From NCBI GenBank assembly GCA_017429265.1, contig JAFRPG010000005.1, forward strand, positions 1 to 64,000: a stretch of 64,000 bases of DNA, read 5' to 3'. Each line of letters begins with the position of its first letter. Positions within the stretch are counted from its first letter, which is position 1. Both the position numbers and the translations under genes were made by a program. Below, in pieces: positions 43,738 to 51,494 of the stretch. The notes under the pieces are model-generated. The model was not told where the DNA came from and did no database searches. It saw only the letters and a program-made list of their open reading frames with translations. Origin of the DNA: Clostridia bacterium. GTDB taxonomy: Bacteria > Bacillota > Clostridia > Christensenellales > Aristaeellaceae.

Positions 43738-45147
43738 ATGGCTGCATTCATGGACAAGGATTTCCTGCTCTCCACTCCCACCGCCCGCCGCCTCTTCCAT
43801 GAGACCGCGGAGGGGTGCCCGATCATCGACTACCACTGCCACCTCAACCCGAAGGAGATCTGGGAGGACGTCCGCTATGAGAACATCACCCGGGTCTGGC
43901 TCGGCGGCGACCACTACAAGTGGCGCCTGATGCGCTGCGCGGGCGTGGATGAGAAGTACATCACCGGCGACGCCAGCGACCACGACAAGTTCATCAAGTG
44001 GGCGGAGGTCCTCGGCAAGGCCATCGGCAACCCGCTCTACCACTGGAGCCATCTCGAGCTGCAGCGCTACTTCGGCTGGTACGGCGCCCTGAGCGCGAAG
44101 ACCGCCGAGGAGGTCTGGCAGCTGACGAAGGAGAAGCTGCAGCAGCCCGGCTTCAGCGCCCGCGGCCTGATCACGCGGAGCAACGTGTCCATCGTCTGCA
44201 CCACCGACGATCCGGTGGACAGCCTGGAGTACCACGAGAAGCTGGCCGCCGATCCCACCTTCCGCACGAACGTCTTGCCCGCCTGGCGCCCCGACAAGGC
44301 CATGAACATCGAGAAGGCGACCTGGAAGGACTACATTGCCCAGCTGAGCGCGGTCACCGGGATGACGATCCACTCCTTCGAGGCGCTGAAGGTCGCCCTC
44401 CAGCTCCGCATGGACTATTTCGCCGCCCACGGCTGCACCCTCTCCGACCATGCCCTCAACTATGTGATGAACGCGCCCGCCACCGAGGAGGAAGTCGAGG
44501 CCATCATGGCCAGGCGCCTGCGGGGGGAGGCCGTCACGGCCGAGGAGGAGGCCGCCTTCAAGCACGCCTTCATGACCTTTGCCGCCGGGGAGTACACCCG
44601 CCGCAAATGGGCCATGCAGCTGCACTACGGCTGCCGCCGCGACAACAACAAGACCATGTTCGAGCGGCTCGGCCCGGACACCGGCTATGACTGCATCGAC
44701 AACTACGCTCCCTCCGCGCAGACCGCAGCCTTCCTCGGCAGCCTTGAGGCCGCCGGCAAGCTGCCCCGCACGATCCTCTACAGCCTGAACCCGAACGACA
44801 ACCAGGCCATCGACACGATCTGCGGCTGCTTCCAGTCCTCCGAGGCCGTCACCAAGGTCCAGCACGGCAGCGCCTGGTGGTTCAACGACCACTTCCAGGG
44901 CATGACCGATCAGCTGACCAGCCTGGCCAACCTGGGCTACCTCGCCGGCTTTGTGGGCATGCTCACCGACAGCCGCTCCTTCCTGAGCTATCCGCGGCAC
45001 GAGTACTTCCGCCGCATCCTCTGCCGCCTACTCGGCGAGTGGGTGGAGGACGGCCGCTTCCCCGACGACTTTGACCTGCTGAGCGAGATCGTGCGCGGCG
45101 TCAGCTATGAGAACGCGAAGCGCTGGTTCGGCTTCCCGGAGAAATGA
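43738..45147 (+). CDS. uxaC: Uronate (glucuronate/galacturonate) isomerase
   Basis: This 469-residue amidohydrolase-fold enzyme converts D-galacturonate to D-tagaturonate and D-glucuronate to D-fructuronate. Family signatures are IIDYHCHLNPKEIWED (metal-site HxH near 33-35), GDHYKWRLMRCAG and PAWRPDKAMNIE. The C-terminal HYGCRRDNNKTMFERLGPD and SDRHEYFRRIL-type DSRSFLSYPRHEYFR are also present. The start is the ATG at 43738, 8 nt after aggag; the ATG at 43732 is too close to that site. Its product feeds UxaB and UxaA, encoded 7-10 kb away on the other strand. It is followed after 1 nt by the HAD gene. Confidence 0.96.
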   Translation: MAAFMDKDFLLSTPTARRLFHETAEGCPIIDYHCHLNPKEIWEDVRYENITRVWLGGDHYKWRLMRCAGVDEKYITGDASDHDKFIKWAEVLGKAIGNPLYHWSHLELQRYFGWYGALSAKTAEEVWQLTKEKLQQPGFSARGLITRSNVSIVCTTDDPVDSLEYHEKLAADPTFRTNVLPAWRPDKAMNIEKATWKDYIAQLSAVTGMTIHSFEALKVALQLRMDYFAAHGCTLSDHALNYVMNAPATEEEVEAIMARRLRGEAVTAEEEAAFKHAFMTFAAGEYTRRKWAMQLHYGCRRDNNKTMFERLGPDTGYDCIDNYAPSAQTAAFLGSLEAAGKLPRTILYSLNPNDNQAIDTICGCFQSSEAVTKVQHGSAWWFNDHFQGMTDQLTSLANLGYLAGFVGMLTDSRSFLSYPRHEYFRRILCRLLGEWVEDGRFPDDFDLLSEIVRGVSYENAKRWFGFPEK

Positions 45148-45148
45148 G

Positions 45149-45805
45149 ATGCTGAGATACCCCTGCCTGGTGCTGGACCACGATGACACCGTGGTCAACT
45201 CCACCGCCACCATCCACTATCCGGCCTTCCTCGACGCGATGAACAAACTCCGCAGCGGCAGTGATGTGACGCTGGAGGACTACTTCCGCCTGAATTTCGA
45301 CCCGGGCTTCATGGAGTACATGCGCGATGCGTGCGGCTTCACCGACGAGGACTTTGACGCCGAGTACAAGATCTGGCAGTCCTGGGTGAGCCGGATCATC
45401 CCCGAGGCCTACCCGGGCATGGTGCATCTGGTCCGGCGACAGATCGCGGAGGGCGGCCGGGTCTGCGTGATCTCGCACTCCGTGGACACCAACATCCGCC
45501 GCGATTGGAAGGCCAACGGTCTGCCCGAGCCGGAACTCGTCTTCGGCTGGGAGCAGCCCCCGGAGCGCCGCAAGCCGAACCCGTGGCCCCTGCGGGAGAT
45601 CATGCGCCGGCTGGACCTGCCTGCGGACAGGCTGCTGATGGTGGACGACCTCAAGCCCGGCCTGGACATGGCCCGCGCGGCCGGGGTCGACTTCGCCGCG
45701 GCGCTGTGGTCGCACAGCATTCCCGAGATCCGCGCGCACATGCACGCGGTCTGCGATCAGTGCTTCGAGACCCCGGAAGCCCTGGAACACTGGCTTTTCG
45801 ACTGA
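45149..45805 (+). CDS. HAD-superfamily phosphatase
   Basis: This 218-residue HAD hydrolase has motif I D10-H-D12-D-T14, motif II in CVISHS, motif III Lys in RRKPNPWPL, and the acidic motif IV in LLMVDDLKPG. A helical cap domain lies at about 20-95, as in phosphoglycolate phosphatase-like proteins. Its start is 1 nt after the uxaC stop, so it is translationally linked. A role in clearing a phosphorylated sugar by-product is plausible but unproven. Confidence 0.9.
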   Translation: MLRYPCLVLDHDDTVVNSTATIHYPAFLDAMNKLRSGSDVTLEDYFRLNFDPGFMEYMRDACGFTDEDFDAEYKIWQSWVSRIIPEAYPGMVHLVRRQIAEGGRVCVISHSVDTNIRRDWKANGLPEPELVFGWEQPPERRKPNPWPLREIMRRLDLPADRLLMVDDLKPGLDMARAAGVDFAAALWSHSIPEIRAHMHAVCDQCFETPEALEHWLFD

Positions 45806-45811
45806 CAGCCT

Positions 45812-45860
45812 GCTCTGCCGTCACTCCCCGCGGACGGGGATCGGCAGAGCTTCTTCCTTT
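45812..45860 (+). terminator. Terminator of the GH120-uxaC-HAD operon
   Basis: gctctgccg (45812-45820) pairs with cggcagagc (45842-45850), with an inner tccccg/cgggga stem, followed by ttcttccttt. Confidence 0.8.
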
Positions 45861-45890
45861 ATGCACAGCCGGACCCGGAAAGGACAGACC

Positions 45891-47411
45891 ATGCAGAAGA
45901 TCACGCGCAGGCAGCACCGGGAACGCCCGTGGGTGCGATGGGCCGTCCTGGCCGCAGCCCTGGCGGCGCTCATCGCCGTGGGATGGATCATCCTGAAGAC
46001 CGCCGCGAAGGACGGCGGTGTTTCGCCTGCGGCGACGGAGGAAACGCCGAGCGGCTTTTCCCACGCGGCGCGCGGCGTCCCGCTGACACCGTCCGGGGGC
46101 GGAACGGCGGAGGCCGCCGGCGGCACGCCCGACCTGGCCTCGATCGAAGTGACCCTGCCGGACGGGACATTCTGGACCGCGTACCAGACGGAGCCGGGCG
46201 TCCTGACGGTGCACGCCGACGGCTCGGTCTACCCGATGCGGGACACGCTGGCTGCCGCCATGCTCTACGATGCCGCGGGCTTCACCGCGCGCTCCGTGCT
46301 GGCGGATGACATGTCCGCTCTGCCGGAGCCCCTGTCCGCCTACGGCCTCGATCCGCCGAGGCAGACCGTGACCCTGACCTATGCCGACGGCAGCGGCCTG
46401 ACCCTGCGCATCGGCACCAAAAACGCCGGCCTCGACGAGGCTTTCTACTACATGACGGCGGAGGGTGACCCGCGGCTCTTCTCCGTGGATGCGGCGACGG
46501 CGGAGGATTTCGCCTTCGAGGCTCCGCTCCTGCGCGCCATTGAGCAGCCCGTCCTGCACGCCTCCCGGATTGACCGGGTGGAGGTGGAGGATGCGGACGG
46601 CCTGCGTGTGTGGGAACTGGACGGGGACATCGCGGATTCGGACGCGGCGGACCGCTGGATGCTCACGGCGCCCTTCCGCTACGCCTGCGACGGCGGGATG
46701 ATCCGGAACCTTCGCCGCAACCTTGAGAATCTCTCAATGGCCTCCTGGATCGGCGACGCGACGGCGGAGATGCGCGCGGCGTACGGCTTTGACGCGCCCC
46801 GCGCGCGGATCACCGTGCATCAGTCCGCCGGGACGATCCTCGGCGTGGGCGCGGGCGGCGCGATCGAGGAGCAGGACTGGGAGGACGACACCTTCGAGCT
46901 CCTGCTCGGCACGCCGCAGAGCGATCTGGTCGACCGCGTGCTGTGGGCCGGCAGCGTGTGGACGATCCCGCACTTCCGCCTGGCCGGCATCCTGAGCCTC
47001 ACCCCGATGAACAGCCTGAACACCTATGTCGTCCCGGTGTCGCTGAGCAACCTGCGCCGCCTGACCGTCGATGCGGACGGGGAGACCCACGTCTGGGAGA
47101 TCACGCGCGCCGGGGACGGCGGGGCGGGGGAGGACGGCGGGATCACCGTCACCCGCGACGGACAGCCTCTGGCTTACAGTGTCTTCGAGGCCAACTACAA
47201 CCGCCTACTGATGGTCACGGTGTCGGGCGTGCTGCCCGAGGACTGGACGAGCGAAATAACGCCGCACACGGTCATGACCTTCGAGACGGAGACCGGGGTC
47301 ACGCGCACCGTCGCCCTTGCCGATTTCAACGGCATGCAGGACGCGGTGATCACGGACGGGACGGCCGTCTTCCGTCTCGTGAAAGGCGCGATGGCCTTCA
47401 CCGCGGAATGA
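45891..47411 (+). CDS. DUF4340 domain membrane-anchored protein
   Basis: This 506-residue protein has one N-terminal transmembrane helix (about 17-36), a Ser/Gly/Ala-rich linker and DUF4340-type repeats outside the membrane. The repeated unit around LSAYGLDPPRQTVTLTYADG and MRAAYGFDAPRARITV is typical: a Tyr-Gly-Leu/Phe-Asp-x-Pro motif followed by a beta strand. DUF4340 proteins are often encoded with GldG-type ABC transporters; no such partner is seen here. The start is the ATG at 45891 after ggaaagga. No clear promoter lies in the short gap, so readthrough of the preceding terminator or a weak promoter is possible. Confidence 0.82.
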   Translation: MQKITRRQHRERPWVRWAVLAAALAALIAVGWIILKTAAKDGGVSPAATEETPSGFSHAARGVPLTPSGGGTAEAAGGTPDLASIEVTLPDGTFWTAYQTEPGVLTVHADGSVYPMRDTLAAAMLYDAAGFTARSVLADDMSALPEPLSAYGLDPPRQTVTLTYADGSGLTLRIGTKNAGLDEAFYYMTAEGDPRLFSVDAATAEDFAFEAPLLRAIEQPVLHASRIDRVEVEDADGLRVWELDGDIADSDAADRWMLTAPFRYACDGGMIRNLRRNLENLSMASWIGDATAEMRAAYGFDAPRARITVHQSAGTILGVGAGGAIEEQDWEDDTFELLLGTPQSDLVDRVLWAGSVWTIPHFRLAGILSLTPMNSLNTYVVPVSLSNLRRLTVDADGETHVWEITRAGDGGAGEDGGITVTRDGQPLAYSVFEANYNRLLMVTVSGVLPEDWTSEITPHTVMTFETETGVTRTVALADFNGMQDAVITDGTAVFRLVKGAMAFTAE

Positions 47412-47445
47412 ACGCCCGTTTTTCCTCCGAAACGCCCGGGAACAC

Positions 47446-47473
47446 TTGACATTCCGGCGCTTTATGGCATAAT
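47446..47473 (+). promoter_or_regulatory. Promoter of the 250-residue membrane protein gene
   Basis: A perfect TTGACA (47446-47451) and CATAAT (47468-47473) are spaced by 16 bp, about 60 bp before the ATG. Confidence 0.75.
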
Positions 47474-47534
47474 GAAGAACAGATTCCGTACACCGTCGTT
47501 TCATTCCGTTCATATCTGAAGGAGGAAGGTTTTC

Positions 47535-48287
47535 ATGGATCTGCGCTCAAAAAAGCTGTCCCGCGTCGGCGCCATGCTGGTGTCCGCCTGGGCGGCTGTC
47601 CTGCTGGCGATGATTTTCTCATTGGTCGGTTCTCTCATCGAAGCCAATGGCCGTGTAACGGGAGAGGTGATCTGGGCCGTGGTCCGGGACAGCCTCCTGC
47701 TGCCCTCGCTGGTCTTCGCGCTGATTTTCCTCTTCATCTACAGCGGCTTCAGCTTCTCGTATGAGGGCAGGCACCTCCCGTCCCTGCTGTTCACGGGCAT
47801 CCGGGCGCTGGTCTTCCTGTATCCGCTGGGGACGCTGGTGTTCAACGCCAAGTCGTCCCTGATCCCCAGCCTCAGTGTCAGCAACATTTCCATTAACGAT
47901 CTGTTCAACGGCTCGGACACGCTGATGAAGATCGGTCTCATCACCTTCGCGGTCGGGTTTGCGCTCAGCTGCCTGCTGTTCTTCGCATACTCCTTCACGA
48001 GCGCGGACTATAACGGCAGCGGCTTCATGATCATGTCGATCATCTTCACCGCGCTGGAGATCGTCGGCTTCCTGCTGTTCGTCGTGGAGTTCATCATCCT
48101 GGCGAGCAGGGGCGCGGGCTTCAGGCCGTCGATGGCTTGGTATGCGTACGTCTCGCTGGGTTTCCTCCTCATCGCCCGGGTGACCGACCTGATCGCCTTC
48201 ATCGTCGGCTATCAGCCGGCCGACGGAGGCAGCGCCCCGCAGGCACAGTCCTACGGGACCTCCGGCTACAGCGGCTACAACTATTGA
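47535..48287 (+). CDS. Polytopic membrane protein of unknown function
   Basis: This 250-residue protein has about six hydrophobic helices (near 10-35, 48-70, 78-102, 130-155, 163-190 and 198-222). It ends in a short Gly/Ser/Tyr-rich hydrophilic tail (SYGTSGYSGYNY). I do not recognise the family. It has its own promoter, a ggaggaa ribosome site and its own terminator, so it is a single-gene unit. Confidence 0.75.
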   Translation: MDLRSKKLSRVGAMLVSAWAAVLLAMIFSLVGSLIEANGRVTGEVIWAVVRDSLLLPSLVFALIFLFIYSGFSFSYEGRHLPSLLFTGIRALVFLYPLGTLVFNAKSSLIPSLSVSNISINDLFNGSDTLMKIGLITFAVGFALSCLLFFAYSFTSADYNGSGFMIMSIIFTALEIVGFLLFVVEFIILASRGAGFRPSMAWYAYVSLGFLLIARVTDLIAFIVGYQPADGGSAPQAQSYGTSGYSGYNY

Positions 48288-48303
48288 TCTCCTCAAAGAT
48301 CGG

Positions 48304-48328
48304 CCGGCGCCCCGCGGCGCCGGTTTTT
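48304..48328 (+). terminator. Terminator of the 250-residue membrane protein gene
   Basis: ccggcgcc (48304-48311) pairs perfectly with ggcgccgg (48316-48323) and is followed by five T. Confidence 0.88.
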
Positions 48329-48380
48329 GCGTGAAATTGTGAAATCGGATGAACAGACTGTAACTTTTTCGCAATATCTA

Positions 48381-48409
48381 TTGCGCGTGCGGGGCTTTCA
48401 TGCGATAAT
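48381..48409 (+). promoter_or_regulatory. Promoter of the PrsA-like gene
   Basis: TTGCGC (48381-48386) and GATAAT (48404-48409) are spaced by 17 bp, about 50 bp before the ATG. Confidence 0.6.
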
Positions 48410-48458
48410 AACCGCGATGCCTGCGCCGGACGCCGGCACGAGAAAGGATACGATCGCG

Positions 48459-49784
48459 ATGAATTTCAGACGCTTGCTTGCCCTGCTGCTGTGCCTGGCC
48501 GTGACGGTGGGCTGCACCCTGGCCGCGACAGCCGAAACGGAGAACGCGGGAGAGGACCCGGTGCTCGCTTATCTCAACGGGGAGCCGATCCGCGAGTCCG
48601 AAGTGAAGGGCCTCTTTGATTATCTGATCGAAATGTACTCCTACTACGGCTATGACATGACCACGGAGGAGAACATGTCCTTCGCGCGCGGCGTGGCGCT
48701 CAACCAGGTCGTGCAGGAGCGCCTTGTGATGGCCTACGCGAAGGAGAACGGCCTGGATCAGTTCTCGGCGGAAGACCTCGCGGAGCTGGACCGCCAGAAC
48801 GGGGAACTCTGGGAGGACGCGATCATGCAGTATGTGCAGACCTACGGCACCGAGGCCGAGATCGCCAACCCGGATCGCCTGGAGGAACTGCGCCAGCAGG
48901 CGGAGGCCTTCTACAACAAGAACGGCGACACCCGTGAGACGACCCTCGAGTCCCTCCGCCAGAGCATGATCACCGAGCGCGTGCAGGCCGCGCTGGCCGC
49001 CGGCGCCGAGGTGTCCGAGGAGGACATCGCGGAGAATTTCGAGGCTCGGGTGGCCGAGGACAGGGAGTACATCCCGGATCCCGCGACCTATGAGTTCTAC
49101 ACCAACTACTACGGCTATGAGCCGACTTACATCCCGGCGGGCTTCCGCAAGGTGCAGATGCTGATCCTGGAGGCGGACGAGACCGCGATGAGCGACTTCA
49201 TCGCCGTCAACGCCAAATGGGAGGAGCAGGTGAATGCCCTCGAGACCGATCCCGCGACCGCTTCGGACCTGGATGTGCCGGCAACCGAGACCGAACTGGA
49301 AGCGGCCAGACAGGCCGTCCTCGCCTCCGTGAAGGGCAAGCTCGATGAGATCAGCGCCAGGCTGGCGGGCGGCACGTCCTTCGAGGAGGTCATGGCAGAG
49401 TACGGCGCCCCCGGCGCGGAGGAAGAGCCCGCCGCGGCCGACGGCCTGATGATCAGCCAGGACAGCATCATCCACGAGCCGGATCTTATCAGCGCGGCTT
49501 TCTCCCTGGAGAATGTCGGCGACGTCTCCGAGCCCGTGGTGGGCAGCTACGGCGTCTGCATCCTCTGCTACCTCGGCGATGTGCCCGAGGGCCCGGTGGA
49601 GCTGTCCGAGGAGCTGCGGACCTCCATCTACGAGCAGCTGCTGGAGGAACTGGAGACGAAGATCTTCAACGAGACCGTGACCGTCTGGGTCGAAGGCGCG
49701 GACCTCACCTTCACCGAGGCCGGCGAGGCCTGGCGGATCCCCGAGATCCCGGAGGACGCCACCTACGAGGCGGAAGATGAATAA
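48459..49784 (+). CDS. Exported SurA/PrsA-like foldase with degenerate PPIase region
   Basis: This 441-residue protein has a signal peptide; the TVGC at residues 15-18 makes a weak lipobox, and ATA-ET is an alternative cleavage site. A SurA/PrsA-type N-terminal domain begins at VLAYLNGEPIRESEVKGLFD and continues through LNQVVQERLVMAYAKENGL. A parvulin-like region lies toward the C terminus (KLDEISARLAGGTSFEEVMA, then AAFSLENVGDVSEPVVGSYG, then VCILCYLGDVPEG), but it is interrupted and acidic. It probably assists folding of secreted proteins. The start is the ATG at 48459 after agaaagga. It has its own promoter and a strong terminator. Confidence 0.82.
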   Translation: MNFRRLLALLLCLAVTVGCTLAATAETENAGEDPVLAYLNGEPIRESEVKGLFDYLIEMYSYYGYDMTTEENMSFARGVALNQVVQERLVMAYAKENGLDQFSAEDLAELDRQNGELWEDAIMQYVQTYGTEAEIANPDRLEELRQQAEAFYNKNGDTRETTLESLRQSMITERVQAALAAGAEVSEEDIAENFEARVAEDREYIPDPATYEFYTNYYGYEPTYIPAGFRKVQMLILEADETAMSDFIAVNAKWEEQVNALETDPATASDLDVPATETELEAARQAVLASVKGKLDEISARLAGGTSFEEVMAEYGAPGAEEEPAAADGLMISQDSIIHEPDLISAAFSLENVGDVSEPVVGSYGVCILCYLGDVPEGPVELSEELRTSIYEQLLEELETKIFNETVTVWVEGADLTFTEAGEAWRIPEIPEDATYEAEDE

Positions 49785-49796
49785 ACCCGCCCCGAG

Positions 49797-49835
49797 AACC
49801 GCCGCCGTGTGCGATGCACGGCGGCGGTTTTCTGT
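49797..49835 (+). terminator. Terminator of the PrsA-like gene
   Basis: aaccgccgccgtg (49797-49809) pairs perfectly with cacggcggcggtt (49817-49829), followed by ttctgtt. Confidence 0.85.
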
Positions 49836-49862
49836 TGCAAATCCGGCGCTGTCTGCTATAAT
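49835..49862 (+). promoter_or_regulatory. Promoter of the 504-residue membrane protein gene
   Basis: TTGCAA (49835-49840) and a perfect TATAAT (49857-49862) are spaced by 16 bp, directly after the previous terminator. Confidence 0.75.
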
Positions 49863-49903
49863 GATTGCAGTCAATAAACCGACAACGGAAAGGCTGATGC
49901 CCT

Positions 49904-51418
49904 ATGAAAAACACACGCGGTTCCGCAAACCTGCCCTATCTCCGGGGCAGCGTCCCCGGCGGCCTGGCCATTTTGCTGATGGGCTCGTCGATCCTGGCTG
50001 TCTTCGGCATCATCGAGGTGCTCTGCGGCGCCGTCCGGGCCTTCGGCGACGGACAGATCCCGCTCGGGACCGTCCTGATCCTGGGCTGCGTCGGTTTTAT
50101 CCCCACCATCATGGCCGGCTTCGGTGCGGTCAGGATGTACCGGGGAGATGTCCGGGGCGCGGACACGGTCCGGTACGCGTGCTCCTTCCGCCGCGGGATC
50201 CTCATCACCGGTTTCGTCCTCCTCATCGCCTATGAGGTGTATCTGGTTTTGAAGGGGATGAACGACTGCAGCGGGTATTCGGCTTACATAGGCGGCCGGG
50301 TCACCGCCTATTTCGCCGGATACTTCGCAGGCATCCTGGTGCCCGGCGTGCTGATCGGCGCTTTCCTGCTCCTCTACGCCCGCCTGATCGGCGACCTGAG
50401 AGATCTCGCCGAATGTGTACGGAAGGAGATGGGGAGCTCCGGCGCGGAGGGCAGGATCGCGGGGTATGTCCCCGCGATCCGGAGATGGATCGCGGTCCTG
50501 TTCATCACGGTGACCTGCCTGAGCCTGGTGTTCCTGCTGCTTGCGAATACTTTCGCGTGGCTGGACTATGATCAGAGGAAGACGATCTCGCTCTACATTT
50601 CAGCCATGGCGCCTTATGGTGTCAGTACCTTCCTTGCGGCCGCGCAGTTCTGCCTGATCCTTGCCTTCCACAAAGGTTGCAGGCGCTCCCATGCTCGGGC
50701 GGGGGAGGAGCATCCGGTCCTGCTTCTCGCCGGGTACATCCGCGTCTCGCCTCTGTGCATCGCGGGCACGGTCCTGCTGAGCTGGCAGGCGTTCACCGAT
50801 CTCCGGGCCCTGATCCTTGATCTCAGCAATCTGACGATCTACAGCGGCAAAAGCCTGTCGTACTATATCGAAAGCTGGGGCTTCGGCTTTCTCTGGACCA
50901 TGGACAAGCTGGTCATGCCGCTTTTGCAGGTCGCGGCCTGGATCGTGCTGGCCGTCGCCCTGCTGCACCGCCGCCGCGCGCTGCTGACGGCCGTCGGCGC
51001 TTTCCTGGGGCTTGCGGCAAACGCCTTCTTCGCCTTCATCCGGATCAGGGCCCTGGGCGCCTCGGCCCCGGCCGCCTCTGTGATCAGAAGCATCGCTCCC
51101 GCCCTCGCCGCACTCTTCTTCGCTCTTCTGCTTGTCTCGGCCGTCACCGCTCTGCGCAGCGGGCGCAGCGCGCCGAAGGGTCTGCGCTTCACAGCCCTGG
51201 CTGTCGGACTGGCGGCGATGCTCTGCAAACACACCGCGGATCTGTTCCGGCCCGTTCGCACGATTGAACCGATCGATGTGCCGGAGCTGGCTGTCACACT
51301 GACGGTCATCGGCGCGACTTTCGCCGCTCTGTGCCTGGCGAAATATCCTGCCGAGCTTGAGCCGGAAGAGGCGGAAACCAAGCGCGTCACGGATGACCCG
51401 GAGCCGATGCCGGAGTAA
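49904..51418 (+). CDS. Polytopic membrane protein of unknown function (about 12 helices)
   Basis: This 504-residue protein has roughly twelve hydrophobic helices spread over the whole length and short loops. Cytoplasmic-looking Arg-rich loops (RMYRGDVRGADTVRY, KGCRRSHARAGEEHP) separate the early segments, and an acidic tail (EPEEAETKRVTDDPEPMPE) ends it. I do not recognise a transporter signature. It is a single-gene unit with its own promoter and a bidirectional terminator shared with ileS. Confidence 0.75.
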   Translation: MKNTRGSANLPYLRGSVPGGLAILLMGSSILAVFGIIEVLCGAVRAFGDGQIPLGTVLILGCVGFIPTIMAGFGAVRMYRGDVRGADTVRYACSFRRGILITGFVLLIAYEVYLVLKGMNDCSGYSAYIGGRVTAYFAGYFAGILVPGVLIGAFLLLYARLIGDLRDLAECVRKEMGSSGAEGRIAGYVPAIRRWIAVLFITVTCLSLVFLLLANTFAWLDYDQRKTISLYISAMAPYGVSTFLAAAQFCLILAFHKGCRRSHARAGEEHPVLLLAGYIRVSPLCIAGTVLLSWQAFTDLRALILDLSNLTIYSGKSLSYYIESWGFGFLWTMDKLVMPLLQVAAWIVLAVALLHRRRALLTAVGAFLGLAANAFFAFIRIRALGASAPAASVIRSIAPALAALFFALLLVSAVTALRSGRSAPKGLRFTALAVGLAAMLCKHTADLFRPVRTIEPIDVPELAVTLTVIGATFAALCLAKYPAELEPEEAETKRVTDDPEPMPE

Positions 51419-51448
51419 ACCCGGGGACTGTGGCCTGTCGAAGCATGC

Positions 51449-51485
51449 GAAAACGGAGACCGCCGATACACGGTCTCCGCTTTTT
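51449..51485. terminator. Bidirectional terminator between convergent genes
   Basis: cggagaccg (51454-51462) pairs with cggtctccg (51471-51479). A T-run follows on the plus strand and an A-run precedes the stem, serving both the membrane protein gene and ileS. Confidence 0.85.
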
Positions 51486-51494
51486 GAACTGTGT

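Noticed and set aside
45891..47411. DUF4340 gene as part of a gliding or ABC-export operon
   Set aside because: No GldG, permease or ATPase gene is adjacent on either side.
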